Positions 13,729 to 21,718 are shown, counted from the stretch's first letter. The stretch is DNA of 46,042 nucleotides from CBEUVQ01 sp965546615 (GCA_965546615.1 CBEUVQ010000017.1:1-46042); one strand, 5' to 3'. A program made the numbers and translations. The notes: generated by a model not told the origin, from the letters alone.

Positions 13729-14805
13729 CTATCGGACGATTTTTTTCTTCAGCAGCGCCGCCGCCAGCAGCAGCAGCGGCAGCAGCACTTCCACCGGCAG
13801 CGCAAGCAGCGGCCAGCAGTAATTGGCAAAGAAAATATTTTCGCTGATATTCTCAAAGATTAATTTAGCTGAACAGGCAGCAATTATGCCGCCGGGAACG
13901 GTAAGAGATTTGTAATCATCAGAACCGATTAAATCTGCCAATCCTCTGCAAAAAACAAACATGCACACCGCTACTTTAAAAAAGGCAAAGCAGAACCAAT
14001 TAGCAACAATGACTATTTCCAGCCCGTTCAGCGCCGCCGCTCTTAACGGTTCTATCACCGCATAATAATGCCGCTGCACAGCGTCCAGCCCCAGCGCCAA
14101 TACCGTCCGCATTAAGCCCAACAATAATAAAACAGCGGCTGATAACACCCCGATAAGCAAAACTTTTGGGCAAAAATTTTTATCCTTCAGGTAAACCATT
14201 AAACCGGCAAACAAAACCGTTTCGCCGAACGGAAAAGCAAGCGCCTGCATTGAACCCCAGGCAATTTTACCTGCACTGTTTTGAAACAGCGGCATAATAT
14301 TGTTTATATCAAAATCCGGAACCATCGGCACGGTGATTAACACAAAAAACGCCAGCACAACCGGCGAAAGCAGCTGGCAAACCCTTGCCAAAACTTCCAC
14401 TCCCAACCAAAGTGTTATGATGACGGTAAAAAGCATAACGGAATTAATAACTAAATCCGGTGTGGCAGGCAGCAGGTAAGTTCGGAAAAAATCGCTGAAA
14501 TTTCTCAGCACCAATGCCGCCAAGCAAAGGGCAAACAGGCACCACAGCGCGCCAATAACGCTGCCCAACAGCCTTCCGGCGATTTTTTTGCTGTACCCGA
14601 CAAACGATAAATCGGGATACAGCTGCGACAGCTTTGTTATTACAGCCAAAGCCGGCAGACTGATAAGCGCACCGGTAATTAAAGCAATCCAACCGTCCCG
14701 CCCGGCGGTGTTTGTTAAAATACCGGGTATAGATATAACGGCGCTTCCCAAATTAAAGCTAACCACCAACCAAAAAAGCTGTCTTTTAGAAATGTACTGC
14801 GACAC
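13729..14805 (-). CDS. GerAB-family spore germination permease-like protein
   Basis: 358 aa with about ten hydrophobic segments and the APC-like fold of the endospore germination family: starts SKRQLFWLVVSFNLGSAVISIPG, then GRDGWIALITGALISL, SFVGYSKKIAGRLLG and, mid-protein, MPLFQNSAGKIAWGS and FPFGETVLF. GerAB subunits sit in the spore inner membrane and bind germinants. No gerA-A or gerA-C subunit gene is adjacent, so it is an orphan B subunit. GTG at 14805 follows AGGGGAA at eight bases. It is good evidence that the organism forms endospores. Confidence 0.85.
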   Translation of the reverse strand: MSQYISKRQLFWLVVSFNLGSAVISIPGILTNTAGRDGWIALITGALISLPALAVITKLSQLYPDLSFVGYSKKIAGRLLGSVIGALWCLFALCLAALVLRNFSDFFRTYLLPATPDLVINSVMLFTVIITLWLGVEVLARVCQLLSPVVLAFFVLITVPMVPDFDINNIMPLFQNSAGKIAWGSMQALAFPFGETVLFAGLMVYLKDKNFCPKVLLIGVLSAAVLLLLGLMRTVLALGLDAVQRHYYAVIEPLRAAALNGLEIVIVANWFCFAFFKVAVCMFVFCRGLADLIGSDDYKSLTVPGGIIAACSAKLIFENISENIFFANYCWPLLALPVEVLLPLLLLAAALLKKKIVR

Positions 14806-14870
14806 GCTGCCGTTCCCCTAACCTGATAGTTATAGGCATAGTATGTTCCGCACAGCATGAATAAATTAGC

Positions 14871-14905
14871 AAAAAAAGCCCGCCGGTTTGCCCGGCGGGC
14901 TTTTT
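14871..14905 (-). terminator. Strong intrinsic terminator after the APC permease gene
   Basis: AAGCCCGCCGG / CCGGCGGGCTT stem with A-run and T-run on either side, usable on both strands. It lies about 40 bp after the permease stop and 65 bp before the GerAB-like start. Confidence 0.85.
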
Positions 14906-14945
14906 GCTACATTGTACTTTTGTCGGCAAAAATGTCTGCTGTTTT

Positions 14946-16292
14946 TTATCTGCCGTTAATCAGCAGGCCCAGCGCCATAATGACGGCAAAGATAATCAGG
15001 TAGAACAACACCGCTTGGCCGTGGGCGTAGAAAGCGGCAATTACCATGAAGATGCAGGCACACAATGCCAGCGCCGGCATGACAAAGCGTCTGAAAGCGT
15101 TCAGCGACTGCTCTTTGGCCATCATCATAATAAAGATGGGTATATACATCGCATAAATGGTTACAATAGGCAGTTCAGAGCTGTCGAAGCTGAACGGCCC
15201 AAACCACGGGTTGGCTGTAAGGTTGGCACCGAAGAAGTACACCAGCCACACACCGGCGAGCAGCAGCCCTAAAATTGATGAGTTGGTGGGCATGTTGGTG
15301 GTGGCGTCGATGCGTTTAAACACCTGCGGCGCCGGCCCCATATCCCGCGCGGCCAGTGCGTAAAAGCCGCGGGTGCAGCCCATCATCAAGCCGTTTAGTG
15401 TTCCCATGCAGGATATTACCACAAACACAAACAGCACGGTACCGCCGATTTGCGAGAACACTGTGGCAAACGCCAGCTTGGCGCCTTCTTCGCCGCCCTG
15501 CATCATAACGCTGTTTTCTACCGCTCCCGCCAATCCGGTGTAGTATAAAATATAAATCAGAGCGATAAACAGCGTACCGAAGGTAAGGGCGGTGGGCAGA
15601 TTCTTTTTGGCGTTTTTCAGCTCGGCGTTAATTGAGGTGGCGATAATCCAGCCTTCGTAAGCAAAAGCGGTGGCCACAACAGCGGTAAACAGCGGGTTGG
15701 CGGATGCGGCGTCGGCAATCACTCCGCCGGTGAAGTTGCTGACCAATACACCGCTTTTTAAACCGAAGATTGTGCCCACAACCGCCATTAAAGCCAGCGG
15801 AATGAGCTTAATAACGGTGGTGGAAACCTGAAATTTACCGGCGAGTTTAGGCGACAGCGCGTTCATTGCGTAGCTGGCTACCAAATAAAAGCCGGAAAGA
15901 GCCATTGCTTCCGGGCCGACAATGCTCCAGCCCAGCAGCACGCAGGTGTAGCGGGCGGTAACCCACGCCAGCACTGCGGTAAGTGTGGGGTAATAAATGG
16001 CGGCCATAAACCAGCCGACAAAGTAGGCGTATTTATCGCCCATTGCCGCTTCGGCGTAATCCACAATGCCGTTTACTTTTTGGTATCTGGTGGCCAAAGT
16101 GGCAAAAACGTAAGCGCAGACAATCATAATCATGCCGCCGATTGCCCACGCCAAAATGCCTTTGGGCAGATCGCCGCCGGTGGCAACCAGTATTTTTTCT
16201 GCTTTAAAAAATACGCCGCTGCCGACTACAATACCGATGACCATAGCAATTGCCGTCAATAGGCCGTATCTTTTCTCTAATCCCTGTTCCAT
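14946..16292 (-). CDS. APC-superfamily amino acid permease
   Basis: 448 aa with about twelve hydrophobic segments. The first helix carries the substrate-binding loop GIVVGSGVFF (20-29) of the APC superfamily, followed by AWAIGGMIMIVCAYVFATLATRYQKVNG with the conserved polar turn. TM6 has VVATAFAYEGW, the second unwound helix. Closest in look to Lat/APC-type amino acid exchangers of Firmicutes; the substrate cannot be told. ATG at 16292 follows AGGAGAGG closely. It is monocistronic, with a strong terminator. Confidence 0.88.
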   Translation of the reverse strand: MEQGLEKRYGLLTAIAMVIGIVVGSGVFFKAEKILVATGGDLPKGILAWAIGGMIMIVCAYVFATLATRYQKVNGIVDYAEAAMGDKYAYFVGWFMAAIYYPTLTAVLAWVTARYTCVLLGWSIVGPEAMALSGFYLVASYAMNALSPKLAGKFQVSTTVIKLIPLALMAVVGTIFGLKSGVLVSNFTGGVIADAASANPLFTAVVATAFAYEGWIIATSINAELKNAKKNLPTALTFGTLFIALIYILYYTGLAGAVENSVMMQGGEEGAKLAFATVFSQIGGTVLFVFVVISCMGTLNGLMMGCTRGFYALAARDMGPAPQVFKRIDATTNMPTNSSILGLLLAGVWLVYFFGANLTANPWFGPFSFDSSELPIVTIYAMYIPIFIMMMAKEQSLNAFRRFVMPALALCACIFMVIAAFYAHGQAVLFYLIIFAVIMALGLLINGR

Positions 16293-16427
16293 CTAACCTC
16301 TCCTGTTCTCTTTGATTTTTGCAGGCAAATCGGTTTAACAAAAAATGCAAATCGGTCTGCCGTAAAAATAAAAACAAAATTCCTTCAACATTTTATCATA
16401 AAATTCTTCGTTTTTAGCAAAAAAATT

Positions 16428-16474
16428 GGTGCCAGGCACCAATAACCAATTTTAGCTATCAGATGCCTGGCACC
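16428..16474. repeat. GTGCCAGGCAC hairpin element, copy D, behind the ykvI-like stop
   Basis: GGTGCCAGGCACC / GATGCCTGGCACC around an AT-rich loop. It begins about three bases after the stop of the YkvI-like gene on the minus strand. As with copy C, placement right behind a stop codon suggests use as a 3' end. Confidence 0.75.
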
Positions 16475-16477
16475 GTT

Positions 16478-17575
16478 TCAGTTTTTTCTTTTTAAGGCGG
16501 GGACGGGCACCAACCGCTCTTTAACGAAGCCGTAGGTCAACCCCGCCAGCATTATCAGCCCGGCATAACCCACCGCCGGGAACAACACCCGCACCAGGTT
16601 GGAAAAGCCGAACTGCCCCGCCCCGAAGGCGGCAATGCCGGTGAAGATTACCAGCGGTTTAAACAGCGGTTTGCCCTGGTCGGTGATGCGCTCGGCAAAG
16701 CCGTACAGGCTGCCTACCGCGGTGGTGTAAATTTCCGCCAGCAGTACCGTGCTGTACAGCGGTGTTACCCACGCCGCAAACTGTCCGGCGGCGTAAATCA
16801 TCGGCACTTCGTAGCGGGCGGCCGCCGGTATGTTGGCCAGCAGTGTGAGGTTTATCGCCAGCGCACCCACACCCAGCCCAACGCCGCCCCAAAGCGCGCC
16901 GCGGCGCAGCTTGGCGGTATCTTTTACGTGTTTGCCCAGCGGCCCCAGCACTGATATGCCCAGCACCAAGTTGTAAGAAACGTAAGTAAGCGCCGCCAGC
17001 GGCCAAAACGGCACCGCCGCCCGCTGACCTGCCGCCCAATCGGCAACGGCGGCGAAATCCACCGGTTTGGTGAGCAGCGTGGCGGCGGCAATGCCAAACA
17101 CCGTTACCAGCAGCACCGGCACCACGTAACTGATGGCGTTAATGACGCCGGATATGCCGACAATGACGGTAATCACCGTTAAGCCCACCATTACCGCACT
17201 GCCCAAAAGCGGCGGCAGCCCAAACTGCTCTTGAAAAACCGCTCCCGCACCGGCGGCCATCGCTGTCAGCGCGCCGAACAGAAAAAAGGTAATTACACCG
17301 TCGACAGCGGTGCCGATGTAGCGCCCGCCGGCATACTGAATTATTTGGCGGTGAGAGTCGGCAGCCAGCCGCCGCCCCAGCTCTAAAATGATAACGCCGA
17401 AAAACACGAACAGCACGGCGGCCAGCATCAGCCCGAATATTCCCGGCACACCGAAGAAGCCGAAAAACTGCATCAGCTCCTGCCCGGTGGCAAAGCCGGC
17501 GCCGACAACGGTGCCGATGTACACCGCCGCCACTTTTGCAGTTGTAATGTTTTTGGTGTTGTTGTTTGTTTTCAT
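16478..17575 (-). CDS. YkvI-like membrane protein (APC-fold family)
   Basis: 365 aa with about ten hydrophobic segments. The first membrane helix has VAAVYIGTVVGAGFATGQELMQFF, here noted by its parts YIGTVVGAGFATGQE and MQFFGFFG, the signature of the uncharacterised YkvI family related to transporters with the LeuT/APC fold. Later segments include SYVVPVLLV and a polar GFAERITDQGKPLFKP loop. ATG at 17575 gives the usual family N-terminus. An ATG at 17626 overlapping the yvrJ stop would add 17 residues and allow coupling; neither has a clear ribosome site. Function is unknown; a solute transporter is likely. Confidence 0.8.
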   Translation of the reverse strand: MKTNNNTKNITTAKVAAVYIGTVVGAGFATGQELMQFFGFFGVPGIFGLMLAAVLFVFFGVIILELGRRLAADSHRQIIQYAGGRYIGTAVDGVITFFLFGALTAMAAGAGAVFQEQFGLPPLLGSAVMVGLTVITVIVGISGVINAISYVVPVLLVTVFGIAAATLLTKPVDFAAVADWAAGQRAAVPFWPLAALTYVSYNLVLGISVLGPLGKHVKDTAKLRRGALWGGVGLGVGALAINLTLLANIPAAARYEVPMIYAAGQFAAWVTPLYSTVLLAEIYTTAVGSLYGFAERITDQGKPLFKPLVIFTGIAAFGAGQFGFSNLVRVLFPAVGYAGLIMLAGLTYGFVKERLVPVPALKRKN

Positions 17576-17612
17576 GCTGTTATTATGGTCGGCTGCCGGG
17601 CAGAATATAATT

Positions 17613-17801
17613 TCAGCGGTTAACATCCAGTATTTGCCGCATTTGTTCGATATCGATGTCGGACTGCTTGGCCACCACCATGGTGAGCAGCGAAATGGAT
17701 TTTTCTAAATCTTTAATTACCGGTTCCAGGCGCACCAGCAGGTAGCCTGCCACCACCATCGGAAAACCGTAGCTGCCGATTAGGTTAAAAAAATCCTGCA
17801 T
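17613..17801 (-). CDS. yvrJ: YvrJ-family small membrane protein (62 aa)
   Basis: Starts MQDFFNLIGSYGFPMVVAGYLLVRLEPVIKDLE: one hydrophobic helix with the family GFP turn and the L-V-R-x-E-P motif, followed by a charged amphipathic helix. YvrJ proteins are 45-65 aa, of unknown function, and commonly found near DUF1659 and DUF2922 genes, as here. ATG follows GGAGGG closely. A terminator lies between it and the DUF2922 gene, so it may have its own promoter or depend on read-through. It probably leads into the YkvI-like gene. Confidence 0.85.
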   Translation of the reverse strand: MQDFFNLIGSYGFPMVVAGYLLVRLEPVIKDLEKSISLLTMVVAKQSDIDIEQMRQILDVNR

Positions 17802-17844
17802 GCTGCCTTCCCTCCTTTCGCTTTGGCATATGCTCAGTTACAGA

Positions 17845-17871
17845 AAAAGGCGGGGCGTTTTACCCCGCCTG
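17845..17871 (-). terminator. Intrinsic terminator after the DUF2922 gene
   Basis: On the minus strand AGGCGGGG-TAAAACG-CCCCGCCT is followed by TTTTC, ten bases after the DUF2922 stop. Confidence 0.8.
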
Positions 17872-17881
17872 CGCCGGTTAG

Positions 17882-18100
17882 CTACAGCACATCTATTTCG
17901 GTTACTTCCCGGCTGACAATGCGCGCTCCGGCCACGCTTACCAAATCACCGCCGCTTGATGTAAAAACGTTTTTGGCAATAACGGTGTCCATCGCGGTTC
18001 TTACTTCGGTATCGGTGATGTCTTCCCGCGGATTGGCCACCCGCAGAGTTACTTTATTGCCCGCCTGGTTGACAAAGGTCATTTCTAAAGTTGCCGACAT
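17882..18100 (-). CDS. DUF2922 family protein (72 aa)
   Basis: The sequence has ATLEMTFVNQAGNKVTLRVANPREDITDTEVRTAM in its first half, seen in short as TFVNQAGNKVTLRV and NPREDITDTEV; this pattern is typical of DUF2922. The second half, KNVFTSSGGDLVSVAGARIVSREVTEIDVL, looks like a small beta-rich fold. Function unknown. Its partner DUF1659 gene lies 40 bp upstream. I chose ATG at 18100, nine bases after AGGAG; ATG at 18106 is too close to it. A terminator follows. Confidence 0.82.
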   Translation of the reverse strand: MSATLEMTFVNQAGNKVTLRVANPREDITDTEVRTAMDTVIAKNVFTSSGGDLVSVAGARIVSREVTEIDVL

Positions 18101-18140
18101 TTTCATCCGCTCCTTTCATTGTTTTGCTGCCTTTAGCCGC

Positions 18141-18365
18141 TTATTCGTTAATCAGCTGGTTGGTGTTGATGCGCAGCACACCGTACAGCGGATACTGCTG
18201 CAGACCGCCCAGCGCGATACCTACGTCGTACAAATCCTGTTCCGCCGCCGCGGTTTTAATGTTTGAGTAGGTAATTTTGCCCAATACCGGGCTGCCTTTG
18301 GCATCGGTGTCTTTAACCACCTGCAGCTGCAGCTGCGATGCCATTAAACTTTTTACTACCGCCAT
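18141..18365 (-). CDS. DUF1659 family protein (74 aa)
   Basis: Begins MAVVKSLMASQLQLQVV and continues with GKITYSNIKTAAAEQDLYDVGIALGGLQ, the conserved core of DUF1659, then YGVLRINTNQLINE. It forms a pair with the DUF2922 gene just downstream and the two are presumably co-transcribed. ATG is preceded by AGGAGG. Function unknown. A GC-rich hairpin (AGGCGGGGCT/AGCCCCGCC at 18395-18423) in its 5' region may influence expression. Confidence 0.85.
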   Translation of the reverse strand: MAVVKSLMASQLQLQVVKDTDAKGSPVLGKITYSNIKTAAAEQDLYDVGIALGGLQQYPLYGVLRINTNQLINE

Positions 18366-18434
18366 ACTACCATCCTCCTATAGATTTTTTGATGAGGCGG
18401 GGCTCAGCCGGAACAGCCCCGCCCCGCTGTATAT

Positions 18435-18462
18435 AAAAAAGCCGGATTTTTTCCTCCGGCTT
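18435..18462 (-). terminator. Intrinsic terminator at the end of the replication-type module
   Basis: On the minus strand AAGCCGGAGG-AAAAAA-TCCGGCTT is followed by TTTT, 25 bp after the stop of the SANT/HTH gene. It separates the module from the DUF1659 gene. Confidence 0.85.
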
Positions 18463-18486
18463 AAGCAGAATTTAACACAGCCCGCT

Positions 18487-18876
18487 TCACGCTTCAACAT
18501 TGTCTTTGCCGCAGTGCCAGCTTCTTATCGCCGGTTCTTTCTTCATTAAATAAACCATCTGCTGGCAGGCGCGTTTGCTTTTGTTTAGGCTTCTTGCCGC
18601 TTGGGCGTAATTTTGGCGGCGGCTCAGTATCAAAAGGCGGTACAGCTCTTCATCGGTCCAGCGTTTGTTTTTGCGGCGGGCGTTAAATTTTTTTACCTGC
18701 CGCATCAGCTTTTCATCAATCGCTTCAATAGCTGATGCCGCCGCTTGGCTTTTTGCCGCCCGTGCGCCGCCGGCCTCCGCCGCAGCGCTTCGCACCCTGC
18801 CTGCGCTGTTTGCCCAATATGCCGCTAAGTTGTCAACCAGCACCCTGCCGCTTTGAATATCCACTTTTACCAGCAA
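18487..18876 (-). CDS. SANT/Myb-like HTH protein (129 aa)
   Basis: The C-terminal half shows RWTDEELYRLLILSRR, then YAQAARSLNKSKRACQQMVYLMKK. This is the three-helix Myb/SANT-like DNA-binding fold found in small phage and plasmid proteins. The N-terminal half is Ala-rich and probably helical. The start is TTG at 18876, ten bases after the run GGGGG that overlaps the stop of the DnaC-like gene, so translation is coupled. It is the last gene of the module and could regulate it or load replication proteins. Confidence 0.7.
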   Translation of the reverse strand: MLVKVDIQSGRVLVDNLAAYWANSAGRVRSAAAEAGGARAAKSQAAASAIEAIDEKLMRQVKKFNARRKNKRWTDEELYRLLILSRRQNYAQAARSLNKSKRACQQMVYLMKKEPAIRSWHCGKDNVEA

Positions 18877-18882
18877 TGTGTT

Positions 18883-19644
18883 TCAACCCCCTTTTTTAAT
18901 GCGGTAATCGCGCGCCTGCACGTACACCTGCCGCCCCCGCGTCAGGCTGAACAGTCTGCTGGCGGAAGCGTCGCCGATTTTTTCCGCAATGGCGGAAAAG
19001 TTTAAGTTGCTGCTGAACAGCGTGGGCAGCCGGCGGATGTAGCGCCGGTTGATGATGCGGTAGTATTGGTTCCGCACCCAATCGGTGATGCGCTCTTTGC
19101 CGACGTCGTCGAATATCACCACCGGCGCCTGCCCCAGCGCGGCAATGCGGGCGTTAAGCCCCTGCTGCAGGCCGGGGGCAAACTGGGCGTCGTACAGCTC
19201 CGCTATCAGCTCCGGCGTGCTGACAAAAATTACCGGCACGCCGCTTTCAAGCAGCGCGTTGGCGGCAGCCAGCAGCAGATGCGTTTTGCCGATGCCCACC
19301 GTACCCATCAGCCCCAGCCCTTTTGCTTCGTCACTCGATACCCTGATCTGCTTGAAATCGCGCAGGTAGTTTTTTACCAGCGCGTACATCGGGGCGGTGG
19401 CCGCCTGCGGGCGAAAATCCGCCAGCTTTACCGCCCGCTGCTGCGCCGTTAAGCCGGATGATTCAATAAGCTGCATTGTTTTTTTCAATGCGGTGCAGTC
19501 GCAGCGCACCCCCCACCAGCTGCCGTCGCTTTTCCGCTTTAGATATATCCCCCTGTCTTTGCAGCGCGGGCAGCGCTCAGCTTTCGTCGCAGTATACCGG
19601 GATGATGCTGTCGTACTTGTCTGCCTGCCGGTCTGCACCTTCAT
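18883..19644 (-). CDS. DnaC/IstB-like helicase loader ATPase
   Basis: 253 aa. A zinc-binding-like N-terminus (C25, C28, C48, C50) is followed by an AAA+ core: Walker A GTVGIGKT (114-121), Walker B VVIFDD (175-180), sensor-like LFSSNLN (about 210), and the terminal arginine-rich region ASRLFSLTRGR. This is the pattern of DnaC/DnaI-type loaders that deliver the replicative helicase to origin DNA. ATG follows AGGGAGG. It overlaps the initiator-like gene by 68 bp in another frame. IstB of IS21 is related, but no IstA transposase is present, so a replication loader is favoured. Confidence 0.88.
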   Translation of the reverse strand: MKVQTGRQTSTTASSRYTATKAERCPRCKDRGIYLKRKSDGSWWGVRCDCTALKKTMQLIESSGLTAQQRAVKLADFRPQAATAPMYALVKNYLRDFKQIRVSSDEAKGLGLMGTVGIGKTHLLLAAANALLESGVPVIFVSTPELIAELYDAQFAPGLQQGLNARIAALGQAPVVIFDDVGKERITDWVRNQYYRIINRRYIRRLPTLFSSNLNFSAIAEKIGDASASRLFSLTRGRQVYVQARDYRIKKGG

Positions 19645-20695
19645 AACGGTTCGCCTCCCTGTAAGCGGGCGCTCTTAACTGCGCGCGCTTTTTAAATTCA
19701 ATGTCGGCCTGCATTACCCCGCCGATGTCGGTAATGCCTTTCGCCAGCCAGTTGTTTAATATGCCGACAGCGTAGCACAGCTTTAACTGCCCCTGCTGGC
19801 GCGCTCTTTTCAGCGCTTCGCAGATTATTTCCTCGCTTAAACCTTGGTTTTGGTAATACGCCAGCTTCTGCCGTTCGGCGGGCGATAACTCCCGCCCAAA
19901 CTCCTGCCGGTAAGTCTGTGCTATCAGCGTGAGGTCGTTGTTATCAGCATCATCATCGTTAATTGGCTGATGATGATTTATATATTTATTTTTATTTATT
20001 ACTTGTTTATTAACATCTGCACAATTGGCAGCAGCACCTGCCCGCTGCCGCATCTGCCCGGCGGCGGGCGGCACCCGCGCATTTGCACCGGCGGCTGCAG
20101 GCTGTAACCCCTGCACTTTTTTACCGGCAGATGCACCGATAAACCCATGCAGTTTTTTGCCGGCGGCCGTATCGAGCGGCAGCTTCGGCACTTCTGCACC
20201 GGCGGCTGCAGGCACCGACCGCCGCTTTCTTTCACCGGCGGCTGCATTGGATGACAACCCCTGCTCTTTTTCACCGCCCGCTGCACCGGGTAACAACCCC
20301 CGTTCTTTTGCACCGGCGCCTGCACCAGGTAACAACCCCTGTTCTTTTTCGCCGGCGGCAGCGGGGGCGGCACCGCCTGCGCCGCAAAACCACGCCTCAA
20401 CATTATCATTAAACCGGTAAACGCACGGCTTGCCGATTTCGCCGGTGCGCACAATAACGTGCCACGCCAGCAGTTTTTTCAGCTGCTTAGAGATATAGGC
20501 GGTGCCGCTGTCGGCGTAAGCGGCAAACTCCTTCAGCGTGATGCACGCCTCCTGCCTGCCGCCCTCCAAAGTGCGCTTTAAAATTAAAAGGCAAATGCTT
20601 CGCTGCACCCCCGTCAACTTGGCGCAGGCCAGCGCCCTAATCAGCCGCTCCGCCGCCCTGCGGTGCTGTCGGTTTTTTGCTTCACTAATCTGCAT
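19577..20695 (-). CDS. Phage-type replication initiator: winged-helix N-domain plus DnaD/DnaB-like C-domain
   Basis: 372 aa. Residues about 1-110 look like the winged-helix domain of phage replication protein O (GVQRSICLLILKRTLEGG, TLKEFAAYADSGTAYISKQLKKLL, KPCVYRFNDN). Residues about 115-225 are an Ala/Gly/Lys/Glu-rich linker of degenerate 12-13-residue repeats (units such as GEKEQGLLPGAGA and GAKERGLLPGAAG). Residues about 255-330 are a DnaD/DnaB_2-type domain with YAVGILNNWLAKGI, which remodels DNA and recruits the loader. ATG at 20695 lies after GGGGGAG. It would bind an origin and hand over to the DnaC-like protein encoded next. Confidence 0.82.
   Translation of the reverse strand: MQISEAKNRQHRRAAERLIRALACAKLTGVQRSICLLILKRTLEGGRQEACITLKEFAAYADSGTAYISKQLKKLLAWHVIVRTGEIGKPCVYRFNDNVEAWFCGAGGAAPAAAGEKEQGLLPGAGAGAKERGLLPGAAGGEKEQGLSSNAAAGERKRRSVPAAAGAEVPKLPLDTAAGKKLHGFIGASAGKKVQGLQPAAAGANARVPPAAGQMRQRAGAAANCADVNKQVINKNKYINHHQPINDDDADNNDLTLIAQTYRQEFGRELSPAERQKLAYYQNQGLSEEIICEALKRARQQGQLKLCYAVGILNNWLAKGITDIGGVMQADIEFKKRAQLRAPAYREANRYEGADRQADKYDSIIPVYCDES
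20039..20370 (-). repeat. Degenerate 36-39-bp tandem repeats coding the initiator linker
   Basis: About eight units, each 12-13 codons, begin with a Gly-(Glu/Lys/Ala)-Lys block and end in Ala-rich residues. The three leader units (GEKEQGLLPGAGA, GAKERGLLPGAAG, GEKEQGLSSNAAA) are most alike, later ones are diverged. The array probably grew by slippage and may vary in length between strains. Confidence 0.7.
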
Positions 20696-20714
20696 CTGCC
20701 TCTCCCCCTTAAAG

Positions 20715-21416
20715 TTATTTTTCCGCCGGCATGCTGCCCTCCAGCCGCTCAATTAAAACATCGGCCTCTTTGGCCGTTAACTCTTCCAGCGCTTCCTTTG
20801 CAATGCCCGCCCGGCGCAGCAGCGCTTTTACCGCGGCGGCATCCTGATAATTAATGCCCGCTTTACTTAACCTGCCTTTAATTAAGCCGAGCTGCCTTTT
20901 GCCCGCCTTTATGCCGCCCGCCTTACCGCCGCCTGCGTTCAGCATCCCGGCCTTTAAGTCCTCGGTATCCTGCGTAAACAGCCCCGATGCGTTGGTTGCC
21001 GACAGCGTGGCATCAACCAGCGCCCTTTTCTTCGCCATTTTTAACACAGTGTTCCACATTACCCACGGGGCGGCACCGCTGCGCCCGCCTTCTGCGGTGT
21101 TTGCTTCGCCCACACCTTCCGCCCCCAAACTGCCGTCACTGCGGCGCACCAGCCCCACCGTCACCCGCGCCCGGTAAAACCCGGTGTGCCGGTCTGCCGT
21201 TTCTTCAATACTTTTTATCGCCGGCGCGTAGCCATAAAGCTCGTTTAACTTTTCCGCCCCCGGCTTTAACAGCGTGGGCTTATCGGTGCCGGGTATCAGC
21301 CCGTAATCCTGCCCCGCCACCATCACCTCTTGAAAAAACCGCCGCAGCAAATTCTGCCTGCTCTTCATCTCTTTTAACTGTGCCGCCATTTCTTTTACCG
21401 AACTGCTTTCCGACAT
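20715..21416 (-). CDS. Phage-type conserved protein, possible single-strand annealing or recombination protein
   Basis: 233 aa. The N-terminal part has a helical start (MAAQLKEMKSRQNLLRRFF), then VAGQDYGLIPG and TDKPTLLKPGAEKLNELYG, a strongly conserved motif of a protein family seen in prophages and plasmids near replication genes. Mid-protein NTVLKMAKKRALVDATLSAT follows. The C-terminus is Gly/Ala/Lys-rich and ends with a small helical domain. The order (repressor, this gene, initiator, loader) is where phages often keep a Rad52/Sak-like annealing protein, but I cannot show that fold by eye. ATG at 21416 follows AGGAGGTG at seven bases. Function is uncertain. Confidence 0.6.
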   Translation of the reverse strand: MSESSSVKEMAAQLKEMKSRQNLLRRFFQEVMVAGQDYGLIPGTDKPTLLKPGAEKLNELYGYAPAIKSIEETADRHTGFYRARVTVGLVRRSDGSLGAEGVGEANTAEGGRSGAAPWVMWNTVLKMAKKRALVDATLSATNASGLFTQDTEDLKAGMLNAGGGKAGGIKAGKRQLGLIKGRLSKAGINYQDAAAVKALLRRAGIAKEALEELTAKEADVLIERLEGSMPAEK

Positions 21417-21460
21417 ACTAACGCACCTCCTGTAATTTTTTCTGCCCTTTCGGCAGCCGG

Positions 21461-21478
21461 TGTTGTCTGTAAACAACA
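21461..21478 (-). promoter_or_regulatory. Operator-like palindrome 1 of the replication module
   Basis: TGTTGTCTGTAAACAACA, right before the second gene of the module and overlapping the end of the repressor gene. It matches the second site at 21704-21718. Confidence 0.55.
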
Positions 21479-21479
21479 G

Positions 21480-21689
21480 TTAATTGAAAAAAATATACCG
21501 CTCGATGTTTAAACCTTCATCACGGCATACCCGGTGCAGCCCCGCCAAAAACTTGGGCCCCGCACCCTTTTCATGCTTTAACACCCGAAACAGGTGGGAA
21601 TAATGTACCCCCAGCTTTTGCGCCAGCAGCTTTTTGCTCCAATTTTTCTGCCGCGCCAGCTGCTCTAACGCCTCTGCATTTACCTGCAC
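21480..21689 (-). CDS. Small XRE/Cro-type repressor (69 aa)
   Basis: An almost pure HTH protein: ALEQLARQKNWSKKLLAQKLGVHYSHLFRVLKHEKGAGPKFLAGL, with the helix-turn-helix in KLLAQKLGVHYSHLFR and FLAGL after it. The start is GTG at 21689, preceded by GGGAGGTGGCGGAG. Upstream, on the minus strand, are TTGCAG (21745-21750), a 17-bp spacer and TAATTT (21722-21727). The operator TGTTGACAGACAACA (21704-21718) sits at the likely transcription start. It is the first gene of the replication-type module and probably represses it. Confidence 0.75.
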   Translation of the reverse strand: MQVNAEALEQLARQKNWSKKLLAQKLGVHYSHLFRVLKHEKGAGPKFLAGLHRVCRDEGLNIERYIFFN

Positions 21690-21703
21690 CTCCGCCACCT
21701 CCC

Positions 21704-21718
21704 TGTTGTCTGTCAACA
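21704..21718 (-). promoter_or_regulatory. Operator-like palindrome 2, overlapping the repressor promoter
   Basis: TGTTGTCTGTCAACA, a near-perfect palindrome directly downstream of a TTGCAG-17-TAATTT promoter on the minus strand. With the site at 21461 it forms a pair suited to autorepression. Confidence 0.6.

Noticed and set aside
18883..19644. IstB of an IS21-like transposon
   Set aside because: No IstA transposase or terminal repeats; neighbours are an initiator and a repressor, so a DnaC-like loader fits better.
20025..20420. 131-codon plus-strand frame rich in Ala/Pro opposite the initiator gene
   Set aside because: It is the antisense image of the repeated linker; low-complexity GC-rich repeats keep several frames open. 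No ribosome site.
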